Shown here piece by piece: positions 8,916 through 19,239 of a DNA stretch of 64,000 nucleotides. The stretch is from Sphingobacteriia bacterium 24-36-13 (GTDB lineage Bacteria > Bacteroidota > Bacteroidia > Chitinophagales > Chitinophagaceae): contig NCHN01000004.1 in assembly GCA_002281875.1 (NCBI GenBank), positions 53,586 through 117,585 of the forward strand, read 5' to 3'. Below the pieces are notes generated by a model. That model was not told the DNA's origin, searched no databases, and was given only the letters and a program-made list of their open reading frames with translations. The position numbers and the translations under genes are program-made. How positions within the stretch are numbered: position 1 is the stretch's first letter; every line of letters begins with the position of its first letter.

Positions 8916-11000
8916 GTGATTAAATTCCCATTTGCTTGTTATCTTTTTTTGTCTTCACTATTTACAACAGCTTTTGCTCAAAATAAAGCTAAGCTAGATA
9001 GTCTAATAAAAATTTGCAACGATTACCCAAAAAAGGATTCGCTTAAAATGCGAATGCTTATAAGAGTTTACGGAGAACTCGTATACAATAATCAACCAGT
9101 ATCCGAATTGAAAAAATATGCTGATTCTGCTAAAGCAATCGCAATACAATTACCCAATAGAGACAATATAAGAAAGTTCTATTTCCGGCTAGGAGTAATT
9201 CATCACGGTAAGGGTGAATTCGAAGAAGCACTCGAAATATATAAAGAAGGTGTTGAATTGGTTTCAAAAGAAGGAGACAAAAATTTGCAAGCTGGGTTTT
9301 ACATGAGCATGAGTGATATCTATAATAAGATTACCGATTACGCTAGTGCAATTGATGTTTGCGAAAGAGCCATCCGATTATTTGGTGAGTTAAATGATCA
9401 AAGCGGGCAAGCCAGTATTTATAATAATTTAAGTGGTACTTATATTCAATTAAAAGATTACACTACCGCATATAAATATGCTACTAAAGCGTTGCCCATG
9501 TTTGAAGCTGATGGGCTTCAATCTAGAGGAGTAGGTAGTATTAAATTAGTTATTGCCAATATTTTATTGAATGCAGATGAAGCTTCTTTGAGTAAAATAG
9601 GGGCAGCAGGAAAAACTAAGTACAAGCGGGTTATCCAGTTAATGAAAGAAGCCATTCCTATTGCAGAATTGGATAAAGATTTGGGATTGAAGGCGGAAAT
9701 GTTAATTGCAATGGGTGTTTCATTTGAAAAATTGAATCAATTATCAGATGCTCAAAGAGCATATGAGTTAGCCCTTGCAGTGGCTATTGAAGGCCCAGAT
9801 TTAAATATTTTGGCAGCTACCTATGGTACCGTAGGAAAGTTTTTTCATCGTCTACAAAGCAATCAAAAAGGAGTAAATTACTTGCATAGAGCGTTGGCCA
9901 TGTCTACTCAATCTGGTTTATTAGAAGTGGAAAAAGAAGCTGCAGAAAGTTTGAGCAACTATTACGAGCGCCAAAAGCAAATGGATAGTGCATTTTACTA
10001 TTATAAAAGATTTTCTGATGTAGAAAATCAAATTTTCAATAAAGAAAAGGAGAACGAATTCACTCGTAAAAAACTAAAGCTCGATTTCAGTATTAAAGAA
10101 AAAGAATACGCAGTTGAACAAGAAAAGATTAACCAACAATTGGCTGAGAAAAAGTTAGAAATTGGTTTTAAAAATAAATTAGCATGGTTAATGGGAATAT
10201 TAACCATGGTGGTTATTACTGCAGCTTGGTTTTTTTACAAGAGTAAAAAGAAAACACAAGAATTAAATGCAACTATTGAAGCGCAGCGTCAATCATTGTC
10301 TGAATTGGTTCAAGTAAAAGACAAAATCTTCAGCATTCTAACACACGATATGCGAAGCCCTGTTAATAGTTTGATTTCCTTTGTATATTTATTAGAAAAT
10401 GATGAGATAAATAAAGATCAATTGGCTCAGTATGCAAAAGAACTGGGTAATACACTTAGAGCCACTTCTGCGTTAATGGAGAATCTGTTGAATTGGGCTG
10501 GAACTCAATTGCAAGGATTTGATACCAATATAGAAAAAATAAACCTTAATGCGATTGTAGTAGAAGTATTGAATTCTTTTAGTGCCACATTGAAACAAAA
10601 AAATATCCAAATTGAGAACTCAATCAATGAAAATGATTTGGTGTTGGCCGATAAAAATTTACTAGCATTGGTGATTCGAAATTTAATTAGCAATGCACTT
10701 AAGTTCAGTTATGTTGGTAAAGCAATCTCGTTAAGTATGCAACAGAATGAAAACGAATTGACTATTTGTATTGCAGATGAAGGAGTGGGGATGTCTGATG
10801 AAGCAATGGAGCAAATCAATCAAAATTCCACCAATTCAATGACCAGTACTTACGGTACAAATAAAGAAAAAGGAACCGGATTAGGTTTAATGCTTTGCAA
10901 AAATTTTCTTTCAATGATGTCTGGAAAACTTTCTGCTAAAAATAACCAACCTCAAGGTTCTATTTTGATGATTCATTTGCCAAAGCCCTTAATTAATTAA
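8916..11000 (+). CDS. TPR-containing sensor histidine kinase
   Basis: 694 residues from a GTG start, which places MIKFPFACYLFLSSLFTTAFAQ as a signal peptide. A periplasmic block of tetratricopeptide repeats (about 50-370) is followed by a coiled coil, one membrane helix (LAWLMGILTMVVITAAWFF, about 423-441) and the kinase core. The phosphoacceptor His is in ILTHDMRSPVNS at about 477. The ATPase domain carries the N box (VIRNLISNALKFS), ADEGVGMS and GTGLGLMLC. The LytTR response regulator lies convergently, 17 bases beyond its stop, and is the likely partner. The signal sensed cannot be told; TPR kinases of this layout are common in Bacteroidota. Confidence 0.9.
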   Translation: MIKFPFACYLFLSSLFTTAFAQNKAKLDSLIKICNDYPKKDSLKMRMLIRVYGELVYNNQPVSELKKYADSAKAIAIQLPNRDNIRKFYFRLGVIHHGKGEFEEALEIYKEGVELVSKEGDKNLQAGFYMSMSDIYNKITDYASAIDVCERAIRLFGELNDQSGQASIYNNLSGTYIQLKDYTTAYKYATKALPMFEADGLQSRGVGSIKLVIANILLNADEASLSKIGAAGKTKYKRVIQLMKEAIPIAELDKDLGLKAEMLIAMGVSFEKLNQLSDAQRAYELALAVAIEGPDLNILAATYGTVGKFFHRLQSNQKGVNYLHRALAMSTQSGLLEVEKEAAESLSNYYERQKQMDSAFYYYKRFSDVENQIFNKEKENEFTRKKLKLDFSIKEKEYAVEQEKINQQLAEKKLEIGFKNKLAWLMGILTMVVITAAWFFYKSKKKTQELNATIEAQRQSLSELVQVKDKIFSILTHDMRSPVNSLISFVYLLENDEINKDQLAQYAKELGNTLRATSALMENLLNWAGTQLQGFDTNIEKINLNAIVVEVLNSFSATLKQKNIQIENSINENDLVLADKNLLALVIRNLISNALKFSYVGKAISLSMQQNENELTICIADEGVGMSDEAMEQINQNSTNSMTSTYGTNKEKGTGLGLMLCKNFLSMMSGKLSAKNNQPQGSILMIHLPKPLIN

Positions 11001-11017
11001 CACTCCCCAATAAACAA

Positions 11018-11758
11018 TTAGAATCTTTTTAATAGCAGTTTATCTATTATTGTTTCATTCAATAATTGTTTATAGGCATTACTTAAAGGGATTACAATTT
11101 TATTACTAAGAATAATTTCATTGGCTAATACCTGAATAATATGTTCGGCGTTTACTAAATATTGTTTGTGCACTCTAATAAACTTCTTTGATTGAAGTTG
11201 CGTTTCAGCATTTTTTAGTCCTACTAACATCACCATCGTCTTTTGATCTTGGGTGTATATTTTAGAAAAGTCTCCCATACTTTCAATGTATAAAACATTG
11301 ATGGTGTTTACCTTTGTAATTCCCTTATTGTCCTTAATAAAAAAATAATCTTCTGTGCTTTCATGTTGAATGGAAGCGGTAGAATGGGTTGCTGATTTTT
11401 TCAATTCGATGTATTCAATCGATTTGTTGACTGCTTTTACAAATCGGTCAAATGAAATGGGTTTAACTGCAAAATCGATGATATCTAAATTGAAACCCTC
11501 TGCAGCATATTCAGGGAAAGAAGAAATGAAAACAAATACGGGTGGATTTTTTAAAGTTTTAACCAATTCTATTCCGGTAAGATCGGGCATGTCTACATCT
11601 GAAAAAACGATATCGATTGGTTGTTCCTTTAAAGCAGTCAACACTTCAAGTCCGGTTTTACATTCCGCAACTAAATTTAATGAAGGTATTTTTTTGATAT
11701 AGGAAGATAAAAGCGCTCGTTCTATGAGGTGATCGTCTGCTATAATGCATTGGTACAT
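11018..11758 (-). CDS. LytTR-family response regulator
   Basis: 246 residues. The N-terminal receiver domain (about 1-120) has the acidic pair in IIADDHLIE and the phosphoacceptor Asp in VFSDVDMPDLTG. A C-terminal LytTR DNA-binding domain (about 145-240) includes FFIKDNKGITKVNTINVLYIESMGD and FIRVHKQYLVN. It is convergent with the TPR histidine kinase, so the two form a likely two-component pair despite separate promoters. Targets are unknown. There is no visible LytTR direct-repeat site that I could assign in its own upstream region. Confidence 0.9.
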   Translation of the reverse strand: MYQCIIADDHLIERALLSSYIKKIPSLNLVAECKTGLEVLTALKEQPIDIVFSDVDMPDLTGIELVKTLKNPPVFVFISSFPEYAAEGFNLDIIDFAVKPISFDRFVKAVNKSIEYIELKKSATHSTASIQHESTEDYFFIKDNKGITKVNTINVLYIESMGDFSKIYTQDQKTMVMLVGLKNAETQLQSKKFIRVHKQYLVNAEHIIQVLANEIILSNKIVIPLSNAYKQLLNETIIDKLLLKRF

Positions 11759-11929
11759 AATACGGTATTACTTTACGAATGTATTCTTTTTGTTTGTTCT
11801 AATGGTATTTGTCTACTAATTATGTATGCTTATCTACTAATTGCTGCACTTGGTCTACTTTCAAATCTCACTACTACTGAACAGCGCTATTTTTAACCCA
11901 GTTTAATTCAGTAATTGGATTTAACGACA

Positions 11930-11970
11930 AAGCGCAGTAACTGAGGGGATACTGCGCTTCTTTTATTTTT
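11930..11970. terminator. Stem-loop between the LytTR and DUF4293 genes
   Basis: AAGCGCAGTA at 11930-11939 pairs perfectly with TACTGCGCTT at 11950-11959, and CTTTTATTTTT follows on the plus strand. The T-run suits plus-strand termination, but both flanking genes are on the minus strand. It may still end the DUF4293/glyA transcript. Direction is uncertain. The rest of 11759-11979 shows nothing recognisable. Confidence 0.5.
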
Positions 11971-11979
11971 GGTGAAAAC

Positions 11980-12402
11980 CTATCTTAATCTATCTGCTTT
12001 TTTGACCAACTGTTCATCTTTGTAAATGCCTATTGCAGCCAATAATAGGCATACAGGAATTGATAAACTAATTAAAGCAGTTAAATCTGTATTGGATTCT
12101 GTAAAAGTTTTACTTGCAGTATAATATAGAAATATATTCAGCAACGAAAATCCCAATATGATTAAGTTAATCAGCAATTGTCTTTTTCGATCTTTATACA
12201 TAAAAATACAAACCAATGTTGCCACGCAAATAGCAATAGTAAAAATGGCATTTAAACTGCCTTGAGCTGCGGTGTATTCAATCCATTCTTTTACATTGGT
12301 CTCTGTATTTAATTTATTTCCGCTAAAGAAAGAGAACTTTAAACTCAATGCACTCATTGTTGCGGCAAGTAATAACCAAATACTTTGTATTCTTTGTAGC
12401 AT
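11980..12402 (-). CDS. DUF4293-family membrane protein
   Basis: 140 residues with four hydrophobic segments (about 7-25, 47-67, 75-93, 108-126), typical of the small four-helix DUF4293 proteins of Bacteroidota. The N-terminus MLQRIQSIWLLLAATMSALSL is characteristic of that family. Function is unknown. It follows glyA by 15 bases in the same direction and is probably cotranscribed with it. A hairpin with T-run lies beyond its stop. Confidence 0.8.
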   Translation of the reverse strand: MLQRIQSIWLLLAATMSALSLKFSFFSGNKLNTETNVKEWIEYTAAQGSLNAIFTIAICVATLVCIFMYKDRKRQLLINLIILGFSLLNIFLYYTASKTFTESNTDLTALISLSIPVCLLLAAIGIYKDEQLVKKADRLR

Positions 12403-12417
12403 AGTTTGTTGATTAGG

Positions 12418-13698
12418 TTAGCCCATTTCTGGGTAAAGAATGAATTGTTCCATGAATTCGTTTACTTGATTGCGAACTGCACCAATGATTGGTGCATCAT
12501 CTGCATTCATTAATACTTTATCAATGGAATCTACAATAAAAGGCATATGAGATTCTGTCATACCTCGAGTAGTAATAGCTGCAACGCCAAAACGAATGCC
12601 TGAGGTTACAAAAGCTGATTTATCGTCATATGGAACCATGTTTTTATTGGCAGTAATTTCTGCTTGAACCAATGCTTGTTCTGCTTTTTTACCACTGATA
12701 TTTTTATTCCTTAAATCAATCAACATTAAATGGTTGTCGGTACCTCCACTAATAATATGGTACCCTTTATCTACAAATGCTTTGGCCATAGCTTGGGCAT
12801 TTTTTTGAACTTGTTTTTGGTAAACTAAAAATTCATCAGATAAAATTTCACCAAAAGCCACTGCTTTTGCTGCAATTACGTGCTGTAATGGTCCACCTTG
12901 AATGCCAGGAAATACGGCCATATCCAATAAATTGCTCATCATTCTGATATTGCCCTTAACGTCTTTTAATCCCCAAGGGTTTTCAAAATCTTTATTCATC
13001 ATAATGATTCCGCCTCTTGGTCCACGCAAAGTTTTATGGGTAGTAGAAGTAACAAAATGACAATGTTCAAAAGGAGAATTCAATAATTTTTTTGCAATCA
13101 AACCAGCAGGATGAGCAATATCTGCCATTACTAAAGCACCTACTTCGTCTGCCACTTTTCTAATTCTTGCATAATCCCAATCTCTGCTATAAGCACTGGC
13201 TCCGCAATAAATTAATTTTGGTTTTACTTCACGTGCTTTTGCTTCCAACATCTCATAATCAATCAATCCTTCTTCTCTGGTAACTCCATAAAAATGTGGT
13301 TGGTATAATTTACCAGAATAATTAACCGCACTACCATGGGTTAAATGGCCACCCATGCTAAGGTCTAAGCCTAATGTGGCATCGCCTGGCTGCAAAACAG
13401 CTAGGGCAACAGCAGCATTCGCCTGCGCACCACTATGAGGTTGTACGTTGGCATATTCTACCCCAAAAATTTCTTTTAAACGATCAATGGCGAGTTGCTC
13501 TGTTTGGTCTACAATTTCACAACCTGCATAATACCTTCTGCCGGGATACCCTTCTGCGTATTTATTGGTCATTACATTACCCATTGCCTGCATTACTTGA
13601 AGGCTGGTGAAATTCTCAGAAGCAATTAGCTCAATTCCGTGTCGCTGTCTTTCTAACTCTTTTCTAATTAGGTCAAAAACCAGTGTATCTCTCTGCAT
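12418..13698 (-). CDS. glyA: Serine hydroxymethyltransferase
   Basis: 426 residues. This PLP enzyme converts serine and tetrahydrofolate to glycine and methylene-THF in the cytoplasm. The PLP lysine is in [15 protein letters not shown], and the substrate regions [16 protein letters not shown] and [17 protein letters not shown]-like (here YYAGCE) are intact. The start is ATG 13698: a -7 box at 13714-13721 covers the upstream in-frame TTG. It leads an operon with the DUF4293 gene. The variant YYAGCE, where many homologues have YYGGCE, is a conservative change. Confidence 0.96.
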   Translation of the reverse strand: MQRDTLVFDLIRKELERQRHGIELIASENFTSLQVMQAMGNVMTNKYAEGYPGRRYYAGCEIVDQTEQLAIDRLKEIFGVEYANVQPHSGAQANAAVALAVLQPGDATLGLDLSMGGHLTHGSAVNYSGKLYQPHFYGVTREEGLIDYEMLEAKAREVKPKLIYCGASAYSRDWDYARIRKVADEVGALVMADIAHPAGLIAKKLLNSPFEHCHFVTSTTHKTLRGPRGGIIMMNKDFENPWGLKDVKGNIRMMSNLLDMAVFPGIQGGPLQHVIAAKAVAFGEILSDEFLVYQKQVQKNAQAMAKAFVDKGYHIISGGTDNHLMLIDLRNKNISGKKAEQALVQAEITANKNMVPYDDKSAFVTSGIRFGVAAITTRGMTESHMPFIVDSIDKVLMNADDAPIIGAVRNQVNEFMEQFILYPEMG

Positions 13699-13713
13699 GA
13701 AGTGTATTTTTGC

Positions 13714-13721
13714 CAAATTTA
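13714..13721 (-). promoter_or_regulatory. -7 promoter box of glyA
   Basis: On the minus strand this reads TAAATTTG, a full match to TAnnTTTG. It ends 15 bases before the glyA ATG. No TTTG lies at the -33 spacing. Confidence 0.55.
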
Positions 13722-13804
13722 CGCGTTATTTACTATTTTACAGCCCCATTTGACCGATATAGATAGGAATAAGTGAGAATCGGACATGGATAAATTACCT
13801 CCCA

Positions 13805-14797
13805 ATGAAAGCTATTATACCAGTTGCGGGCGCAGGAACTAAACTAAGACCGCATACCTATACACAACCTAAGGCATTAATTCCTATTGCAGGAAAAACC
13901 ATCCTAAGTTTTATTGTAGATCAATTAAGGGATGCGGGGATAAATGAATTTATTTTTATTGTTGGATACCTTGGCGAGAAAATTCAGGATTACGTTAAAC
14001 AAACCTATCCAGATTTGACAACGCATTTTGTTTTTCAAAATGAAAGACAAGGAACGGGACATGCAATTGAATTGACCAAAAACATTGTAGGGGAAGATGA
14101 AGTGTTTGTTGTTTTAGGCGATACAATATGCGAATACGATGTAAAGGAAGTGGTAGATAGTCCTTATAGTATGTTGGGCGTAAAAAAAGTAGATGATCCA
14201 AGAAATTTTGGCGTGGCTTCTATAGATGAAGAAGGATTTATTGAGCAAGTGGTAGAAAAGCCTTCTATTCCAAAAAGTAATATGGCATTGGTTGGGTTGT
14301 ATAAAATTAAAGAGACCCATTTCTTATTTGAATGCTTGCATCATTTGTTTATGCAAGACATTAAAACACAGGGCGAGTATAACTTAACCGACGCCTTAGA
14401 TTGTATGATTAAAAGAGGTGCTAAATTTCAATCTTTTAAAGTAAAAAGTTGGTTCGATTGCGGTAAAAAAGAAAGTTTACTTGAAAGCAATGCTACATTA
14501 TTAAAAAAGTTCGGGGGCAATATTCAATACATACATGATTTTAAAGACACCATCATTATACCACCGGTGAGTATTGCACCTGGATGTGATATTTCTCATT
14601 CCATCATAGGACCGCATGTAGCCATAGGGGCTAATACCACAGTAAAACATTCTATTATTCGCGATAGCATCATTGGTTCTTATACCAATTTATTTGAAGT
14701 GGTTTTAGACAATTCATTAATTGGAAGTGATGCTTCTGTAAAAGGATTAAGTAGAAGTTTAAATATTGGAGATAATACAGAGATTGATTTTGGTTAA
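13805..14797 (+). CDS. Sugar-1-phosphate nucleotidyltransferase
   Basis: 330 residues. The N-terminal nucleotidyltransferase domain (about 1-235) begins MKAIIPVAGAGTKLRPHTYTQPKALIPIAGK, with the G-x-G-T-x-x-R-P loop and the catalytic lysine of QPKALI. VLGDT carries the metal-binding Asp. The C-terminal 90 residues form left-handed beta-helix repeats (ISHSIIGPHVAIGANTTVKHSIIRDSIIG). The layout matches glucose-1-phosphate thymidylyltransferase or UTP-glucose-type enzymes, but the sugar and nucleotide cannot be fixed from sequence alone. The stop overlaps the stop of the convergent FMN oxidoreductase by 4 bases. Confidence 0.85.
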   Translation: MKAIIPVAGAGTKLRPHTYTQPKALIPIAGKTILSFIVDQLRDAGINEFIFIVGYLGEKIQDYVKQTYPDLTTHFVFQNERQGTGHAIELTKNIVGEDEVFVVLGDTICEYDVKEVVDSPYSMLGVKKVDDPRNFGVASIDEEGFIEQVVEKPSIPKSNMALVGLYKIKETHFLFECLHHLFMQDIKTQGEYNLTDALDCMIKRGAKFQSFKVKSWFDCGKKESLLESNATLLKKFGGNIQYIHDFKDTIIIPPVSIAPGCDISHSIIGPHVAIGANTTVKHSIIRDSIIGSYTNLFEVVLDNSLIGSDASVKGLSRSLNIGDNTEIDFG

Positions 14798-15750
14798 ATG
14801 GGTTGAATCAATCCAACGCAGGCATTGAATTCAGTAACCATTTCAGCTACAATTTCCCCCGCTGTTTTTATTTCATTAATTAAAGCAGACACTTGGCCAA
14901 TTTCTAATTCTCCTTCAGAAAGGTCTCCTTCGAACATCCCTTTTTTGGCTCGGGCTCTGCCCAATAAATGGGTTAATTCAGCTTCGTCTGCTCCTCTTTG
15001 TTCTGCAGCAGCAACTTTATTAAAAAAATCATTTTTTAATAATCGAACCGGCACTAATTTTTTCATGCTCAGTTGGGTATCTCCTTCACCTGCTTTAACT
15101 ACTGCCTCTTTAAATTGCATATGCGAAGATGCTTCGTGGCTGCAAACAAAACGGCTGCCTACTTGAACTCCATCGGCGCCCAATGAAATGGCTGCATACA
15201 TTTGCTGACCTGTTGCAATTCCACCAGCTGCAATCAATGGAATACGAATTTGTTTTTTAACAGCAGGTATTAATACAAGGGTAGTGGTTTCTTCTCTTCC
15301 GTTATGACCTCCTGCTTCAAAACCTTCTGCAACTACAGCATCACAACCAGCATCTTGGGCCTTTAGTGCAAATTTGGAACTACTCACCACATGAACTACT
15401 TTGATTCCGTGTTGCTTAAATAACGGAGTATATGTTTTAGGATTGCCAGCACTTGTAAAAACAATGGGTACTTTTTCTTCAATAATGATTTGTACAATCG
15501 CACCAAGGTCTGGATACAGCAGCGGAATATTTACTGCAAAAGGTTGATTGGTTGCTAATTTACATTGTTGAATATGTTCTCGTAAAACATCGGGATACAT
15601 AGAGCCTGCACCAATTATACCTAATCCTCCTGCATTACTTACTGCACTGGCTAATTTCCAACCACTAGCCCAAATCATTCCCGCCTGAATAATGGGGTAT
15701 TTAATTCCAAATAACTGAGTTATAGTTGAAGGTTTGCCAATTAAATGCAT
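14794..15750 (-). CDS. NAD(P)H-dependent FMN oxidoreductase, nitronate monooxygenase / FabK-like
   Basis: 318 residues, a TIM-barrel FMN protein. The N-terminus YPIIQAGMIWASGWKLASAVSNAGGLGIIG and the phosphate-binding IPLIAAGGIATG...GADGVQVGSRFV are family hallmarks. The catalytic His is in EGFEAGGHNGRE. The family includes nitronate monooxygenases and the enoyl-ACP reductase FabK, and sequence alone does not separate them here. It follows the SDR gene by 5 bases and is probably cotranscribed. An oxidoreductase role in lipid or detoxification metabolism is inferred. Confidence 0.8.
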   Translation of the reverse strand: MHLIGKPSTITQLFGIKYPIIQAGMIWASGWKLASAVSNAGGLGIIGAGSMYPDVLREHIQQCKLATNQPFAVNIPLLYPDLGAIVQIIIEEKVPIVFTSAGNPKTYTPLFKQHGIKVVHVVSSSKFALKAQDAGCDAVVAEGFEAGGHNGREETTTLVLIPAVKKQIRIPLIAAGGIATGQQMYAAISLGADGVQVGSRFVCSHEASSHMQFKEAVVKAGEGDTQLSMKKLVPVRLLKNDFFNKVAAAEQRGADEAELTHLLGRARAKKGMFEGDLSEGELEIGQVSALINEIKTAGEIVAEMVTEFNACVGLIQPI

Positions 15751-15755
15751 AGGAT

Positions 15756-16511
15756 TTATTTATGTAAGTAAAAGGAGTTGGCTTGAGACAAACAAGTAAC
15801 CACTAAATCGTTGATACAAACATGCGCTGGTAAAGTAGAAACATAATAAACAATCTCTGCTATATCTTTTGCTTCTAGGGCTTTATATCCATCATACACT
15901 GCGTTTGCTTTTTGATCGTCTCCTTTAAATCTTACTAAAGAAAATTCGGTTTCAGCAGCGCCAGGATGAATGGCAGTTACTTTAATTTGATGCGGCAATA
16001 AATCGATACGCATTGCTTTACTAATTGCATCAACAGCGTGCTTAGAAGCACAGTAGCCATTGCCATCTTTGTACACTTCTTTGCCAGCAGTAGAACCAAT
16101 ATTAATAATATGGCCTTTCTTGTGGGCAATCATAAAAGGTAGAACTGCTTTTGTAACATACATCAAACCCTTCACATTGGTATTGATCATGGTATCCCAA
16201 TCGTCTAAATTGGCTAATTCAAAAGAGTCTCTTCCTAATGCTAATCCTGCATTGTTTAATAATACATCTATAGATTGCCATTCAGTTGGTAAACTATTAA
16301 TAGCAGTAAAAACGTCTTCTCTATTTTGAACGTCAAAACAAAGCGTATAAATTTCAACAGCAAACTTATTTTTTAACTCAGTGGCAAGTTCTGTGAGTCT
16401 ATCGGCTCTTCTGCCTGTGATGATACAGTTCCAACCAGCAGTAGCAAAATGTTCAGCAGTTGCTCTGCCAAAGCCAGCAGTAGCACCGGTAATTAAAATC
16501 GTTTTTGTCAT
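15756..16511 (-). CDS. Short-chain dehydrogenase/reductase, YdfG-like
   Basis: 251 residues with a classical SDR fold. The cofactor loop is TGATAGFGRATA (near 7-18), NNAGLALG is at about 90, and the catalytic residues are Ser in INIGSTAGK and Tyr/Lys in YCASKHA. The arginines in ITGRRADRL suggest NADP preference. Close relatives include YdfG-type 3-hydroxy acid dehydrogenases, but the substrate is not determinable. It is upstream of the FMN oxidoreductase and downstream of a CHU_C-type secreted protein, with 15 bases to that gene's stop. Confidence 0.85.
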   Translation of the reverse strand: MTKTILITGATAGFGRATAEHFATAGWNCIITGRRADRLTELATELKNKFAVEIYTLCFDVQNREDVFTAINSLPTEWQSIDVLLNNAGLALGRDSFELANLDDWDTMINTNVKGLMYVTKAVLPFMIAHKKGHIINIGSTAGKEVYKDGNGYCASKHAVDAISKAMRIDLLPHQIKVTAIHPGAAETEFSLVRFKGDDQKANAVYDGYKALEAKDIAEIVYYVSTLPAHVCINDLVVTCLSQANSFYLHK

Positions 16512-16526
16512 AGGTGCAAAAATAAA

Positions 16527-19157
16527 CTATCTAATAAGTACGGCCGTACCTTTTTTATAAACACGCTTGCCTAAATAGTCTATACCCTCTGCTTGAAACA
16601 CATAAGTGCCTGAAGGCTGTGGTTCGCCATTATAGCTTCCGTCCCATCCTTTGTTTAATTCGGTGGAAGTGAAAATTCGTTGACCCCATCTATTGAAAAT
16701 GGTGAAATAATTCAATTTTGAAATTCCAACTGTAACGGGTCTTAGTACATCATTTTTCCCATCTCCATTCGGTGTAAAACCAGATGGAATAAATATTTCA
16801 GGCCCACCTACAAATACTTTTACTTTTACTTGGTCTTCCGCAAAACAACCTCCATCTCCTGTTACCCTTACCGTGTAAGTAATTGAATCGGTGCTAGCGG
16901 GTAAAGTTACAATGGGATTAGCAATAGTTGGATCACTCAACCCTGTTGGAGGAGACCAACTAAATTGTCCTATGCCAGTAGCATTAAGTTGAACAGGTTG
17001 GTCTGGCAAAGCAAAAGTATCTGGTCCAGCATTTACTAGAATAGGCTGAACAACCCTTACTATCATAGTATCGGTAACCGATTTATTGCATCCCAATGTA
17101 TCTGATACCGTTAAAGTATAGGCCGTGGTTCTAGAAGGTCCAGCCAATGGATTTACAGTTGTTGAATTAATCATGGAATTGGTAGGCGACCACTGAAAAC
17201 TCGTACCCACAATACTAGCAGGAATATTTAGTCTGTTGCCAAAACAAATAATCGTATCAGCTGGCAACGAAACTTGAGGATAAGGAGCTACATTAACGCT
17301 TACAGAGTCTCTTGCCTGGCAATAGCCAAGGTTGGCCGTAACATAATAGATTTCATTTTGCAATGGAGCCAATCGAGGAAATTTAACAGGGTCAACAATT
17401 GCACCAGAAGCTGATGTCCATTGATAACTCAATGCATCACTGATGGTTTGTAATTCAATGGTATCTGTTCTACAAATAGTTACAGAAGGACCAGCATCTA
17501 CAGAAATAAAATCCAATACATTTACGGTTACTGTGTCCTGATTAATACAACCGTTGTTATTGAGTGTAATAATATAGCGTGTAGTATCTACTGGATAAAC
17601 CAACGGATTAGCAATGGTTCTATTTGATATTCTAGACAAACTTCCAGGAATATCAGTGGTCCAGTTAATAGTGCCAGCACCAATATTAGCAAACAAAGGC
17701 AATGTGTCGATACTACAAATAAGGGTGTCTTTAAATGCTAAGTTGAGTAAAGGTTTATCTAAAACAAGAAATGGTTTGGTGATGCTGTCTATACAACCTT
17801 TGCTATTGGTAACCACTAAAGTTACATTGGTATTAACCGGTGCTGGATATTTCCAAGTACTATCTTTGGCAATAGTAGTATCTGCCAAAGTAGTATTGTC
17901 TCCAAAATTCCATCTCCAACTATTCACCGTTCCGTACAAGCTTTGTGTGGCGTCTTTAAAACTATATTCATTTAAGTAGCAGGTTCCGGTAACAGTAAAG
18001 TCTGGCGTAAACCCAGGATAAATTCGAACTTCTGCAAAAGCAGAGTCTTGACATCCCCCCGTATTGGTTACTTTTAATTTCAATTGATAAGTGCCTGTAT
18101 CTGCGTAAGTATAAGTAGGGGTAGGATTGGTAGAAATATCTGTAGTACTATTGGTAACCCCAAAATCCCAGAGATAATTAGAAACTGAACCAGTAGACTC
18201 GTTCTGAAAACTTAATGTAAATCCATTACAAGTAATATAGGTTGGTTTTAGATCTGCAGCAGATAAAGAACAATCGGCCACTTGAATATGAATTTCTTTT
18301 CTAGTTTCCCCAATCTTGATTCCATTTCTAAATTCACTGGCACAAACTGCAACAATATATTCTCCAGGAATACCAGGTGCCACTCCACTTATTAATCCTG
18401 TAATAGGATTAATGGTAACGGCAGAAGACATAGGTGTTACACCAGTATAGGGAGGCTGATAAGGAACTCCTGCATAAGGAGGGTTAGAGGGGGGATTTGG
18501 TTGAGGTACTCCTTGGCCGCCTCCAGTTAATCCAGTGCACAAGGCGTATGATAAACTGTCTCCATCAGCATCTGTTGCACTAAAGTCAAAAGTAAATGGG
18601 GAATTAAAACATACAATAGCGGTATCTCTTTGAGCATATACTGGACTACTGTTTTTAGCAAAGCTAATACCATTAATAATTCCAGGGATGGTGTTGGTAT
18701 AACTTACGCCAATGGTGGCGGAAATGGCTCCTACATTTGCAATATTGGCAATTCTACAACAGCGTTGAACAGATAAAGTATATCCTTCAGTATTATTAAG
18801 CAAATCAACTTCAACCGTATACCGATCAATGATATAACATACTTTAGGTCTTGAACTTAAGCAAGGGTCATAAGTAGTTTTGTCAGGATTGTCTGTTCCG
18901 CTCAAAGGAACAGATCTTGTTTCAATTAGTGCATTGGAAGCTCCGTTAAATATTCCAATATGCACAACAGCGTCTCTTTGATTTTGAGTTGAGTTACAAT
19001 CTAAATATTGCCTCACAGTAATTCGATACCTAGAACTATTCGCAATAGCACCATCTCCAATATATTCATATTGAATCCATCCCCCTTTTAAATGTGCCGC
19101 ATTCAATTGGGTGAGTAATACACTACATAAAATAATTAAAAAAAGTTTCCTGAACAT
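16527..19157 (-). CDS. Secreted PKD protein with type B (CHU_C) sorting domain
   Basis: 876 residues. A signal peptide (LFLIILCSVLLTQLNAAH) is followed by an N-terminal domain, two PKD domains (one around YLWDFG...YTYADTGTYQLKLKVTN, one around WRWNFGDNTT), Ig-like repeats and a C-terminal CHU_C domain beginning IFIPSGFTPNGDGKND and ending KRVYKKGTAVLIR. This C-terminus is the type B signal for type IX secretion, so the product is probably exported to the cell surface. ATG 19157 is preferred over an upstream TTG. It is paralogous along its whole length to the broken gene at 19240-21849 upstream. The ligand or adhesion target is unknown. Confidence 0.88.
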   Translation of the reverse strand: MFRKLFLIILCSVLLTQLNAAHLKGGWIQYEYIGDGAIANSSRYRITVRQYLDCNSTQNQRDAVVHIGIFNGASNALIETRSVPLSGTDNPDKTTYDPCLSSRPKVCYIIDRYTVEVDLLNNTEGYTLSVQRCCRIANIANVGAISATIGVSYTNTIPGIINGISFAKNSSPVYAQRDTAIVCFNSPFTFDFSATDADGDSLSYALCTGLTGGGQGVPQPNPPSNPPYAGVPYQPPYTGVTPMSSAVTINPITGLISGVAPGIPGEYIVAVCASEFRNGIKIGETRKEIHIQVADCSLSAADLKPTYITCNGFTLSFQNESTGSVSNYLWDFGVTNSTTDISTNPTPTYTYADTGTYQLKLKVTNTGGCQDSAFAEVRIYPGFTPDFTVTGTCYLNEYSFKDATQSLYGTVNSWRWNFGDNTTLADTTIAKDSTWKYPAPVNTNVTLVVTNSKGCIDSITKPFLVLDKPLLNLAFKDTLICSIDTLPLFANIGAGTINWTTDIPGSLSRISNRTIANPLVYPVDTTRYIITLNNNGCINQDTVTVNVLDFISVDAGPSVTICRTDTIELQTISDALSYQWTSASGAIVDPVKFPRLAPLQNEIYYVTANLGYCQARDSVSVNVAPYPQVSLPADTIICFGNRLNIPASIVGTSFQWSPTNSMINSTTVNPLAGPSRTTAYTLTVSDTLGCNKSVTDTMIVRVVQPILVNAGPDTFALPDQPVQLNATGIGQFSWSPPTGLSDPTIANPIVTLPASTDSITYTVRVTGDGGCFAEDQVKVKVFVGGPEIFIPSGFTPNGDGKNDVLRPVTVGISKLNYFTIFNRWGQRIFTSTELNKGWDGSYNGEPQPSGTYVFQAEGIDYLGKRVYKKGTAVLIR

Positions 19158-19239
19158 ACTGCAAAGCAAGTTAAAGCAATAAGAACCAAAAAAAGGATTG
19201 TAGGTTGCCTGAACTCCTAAAAAACCGTTAAAGCAATCA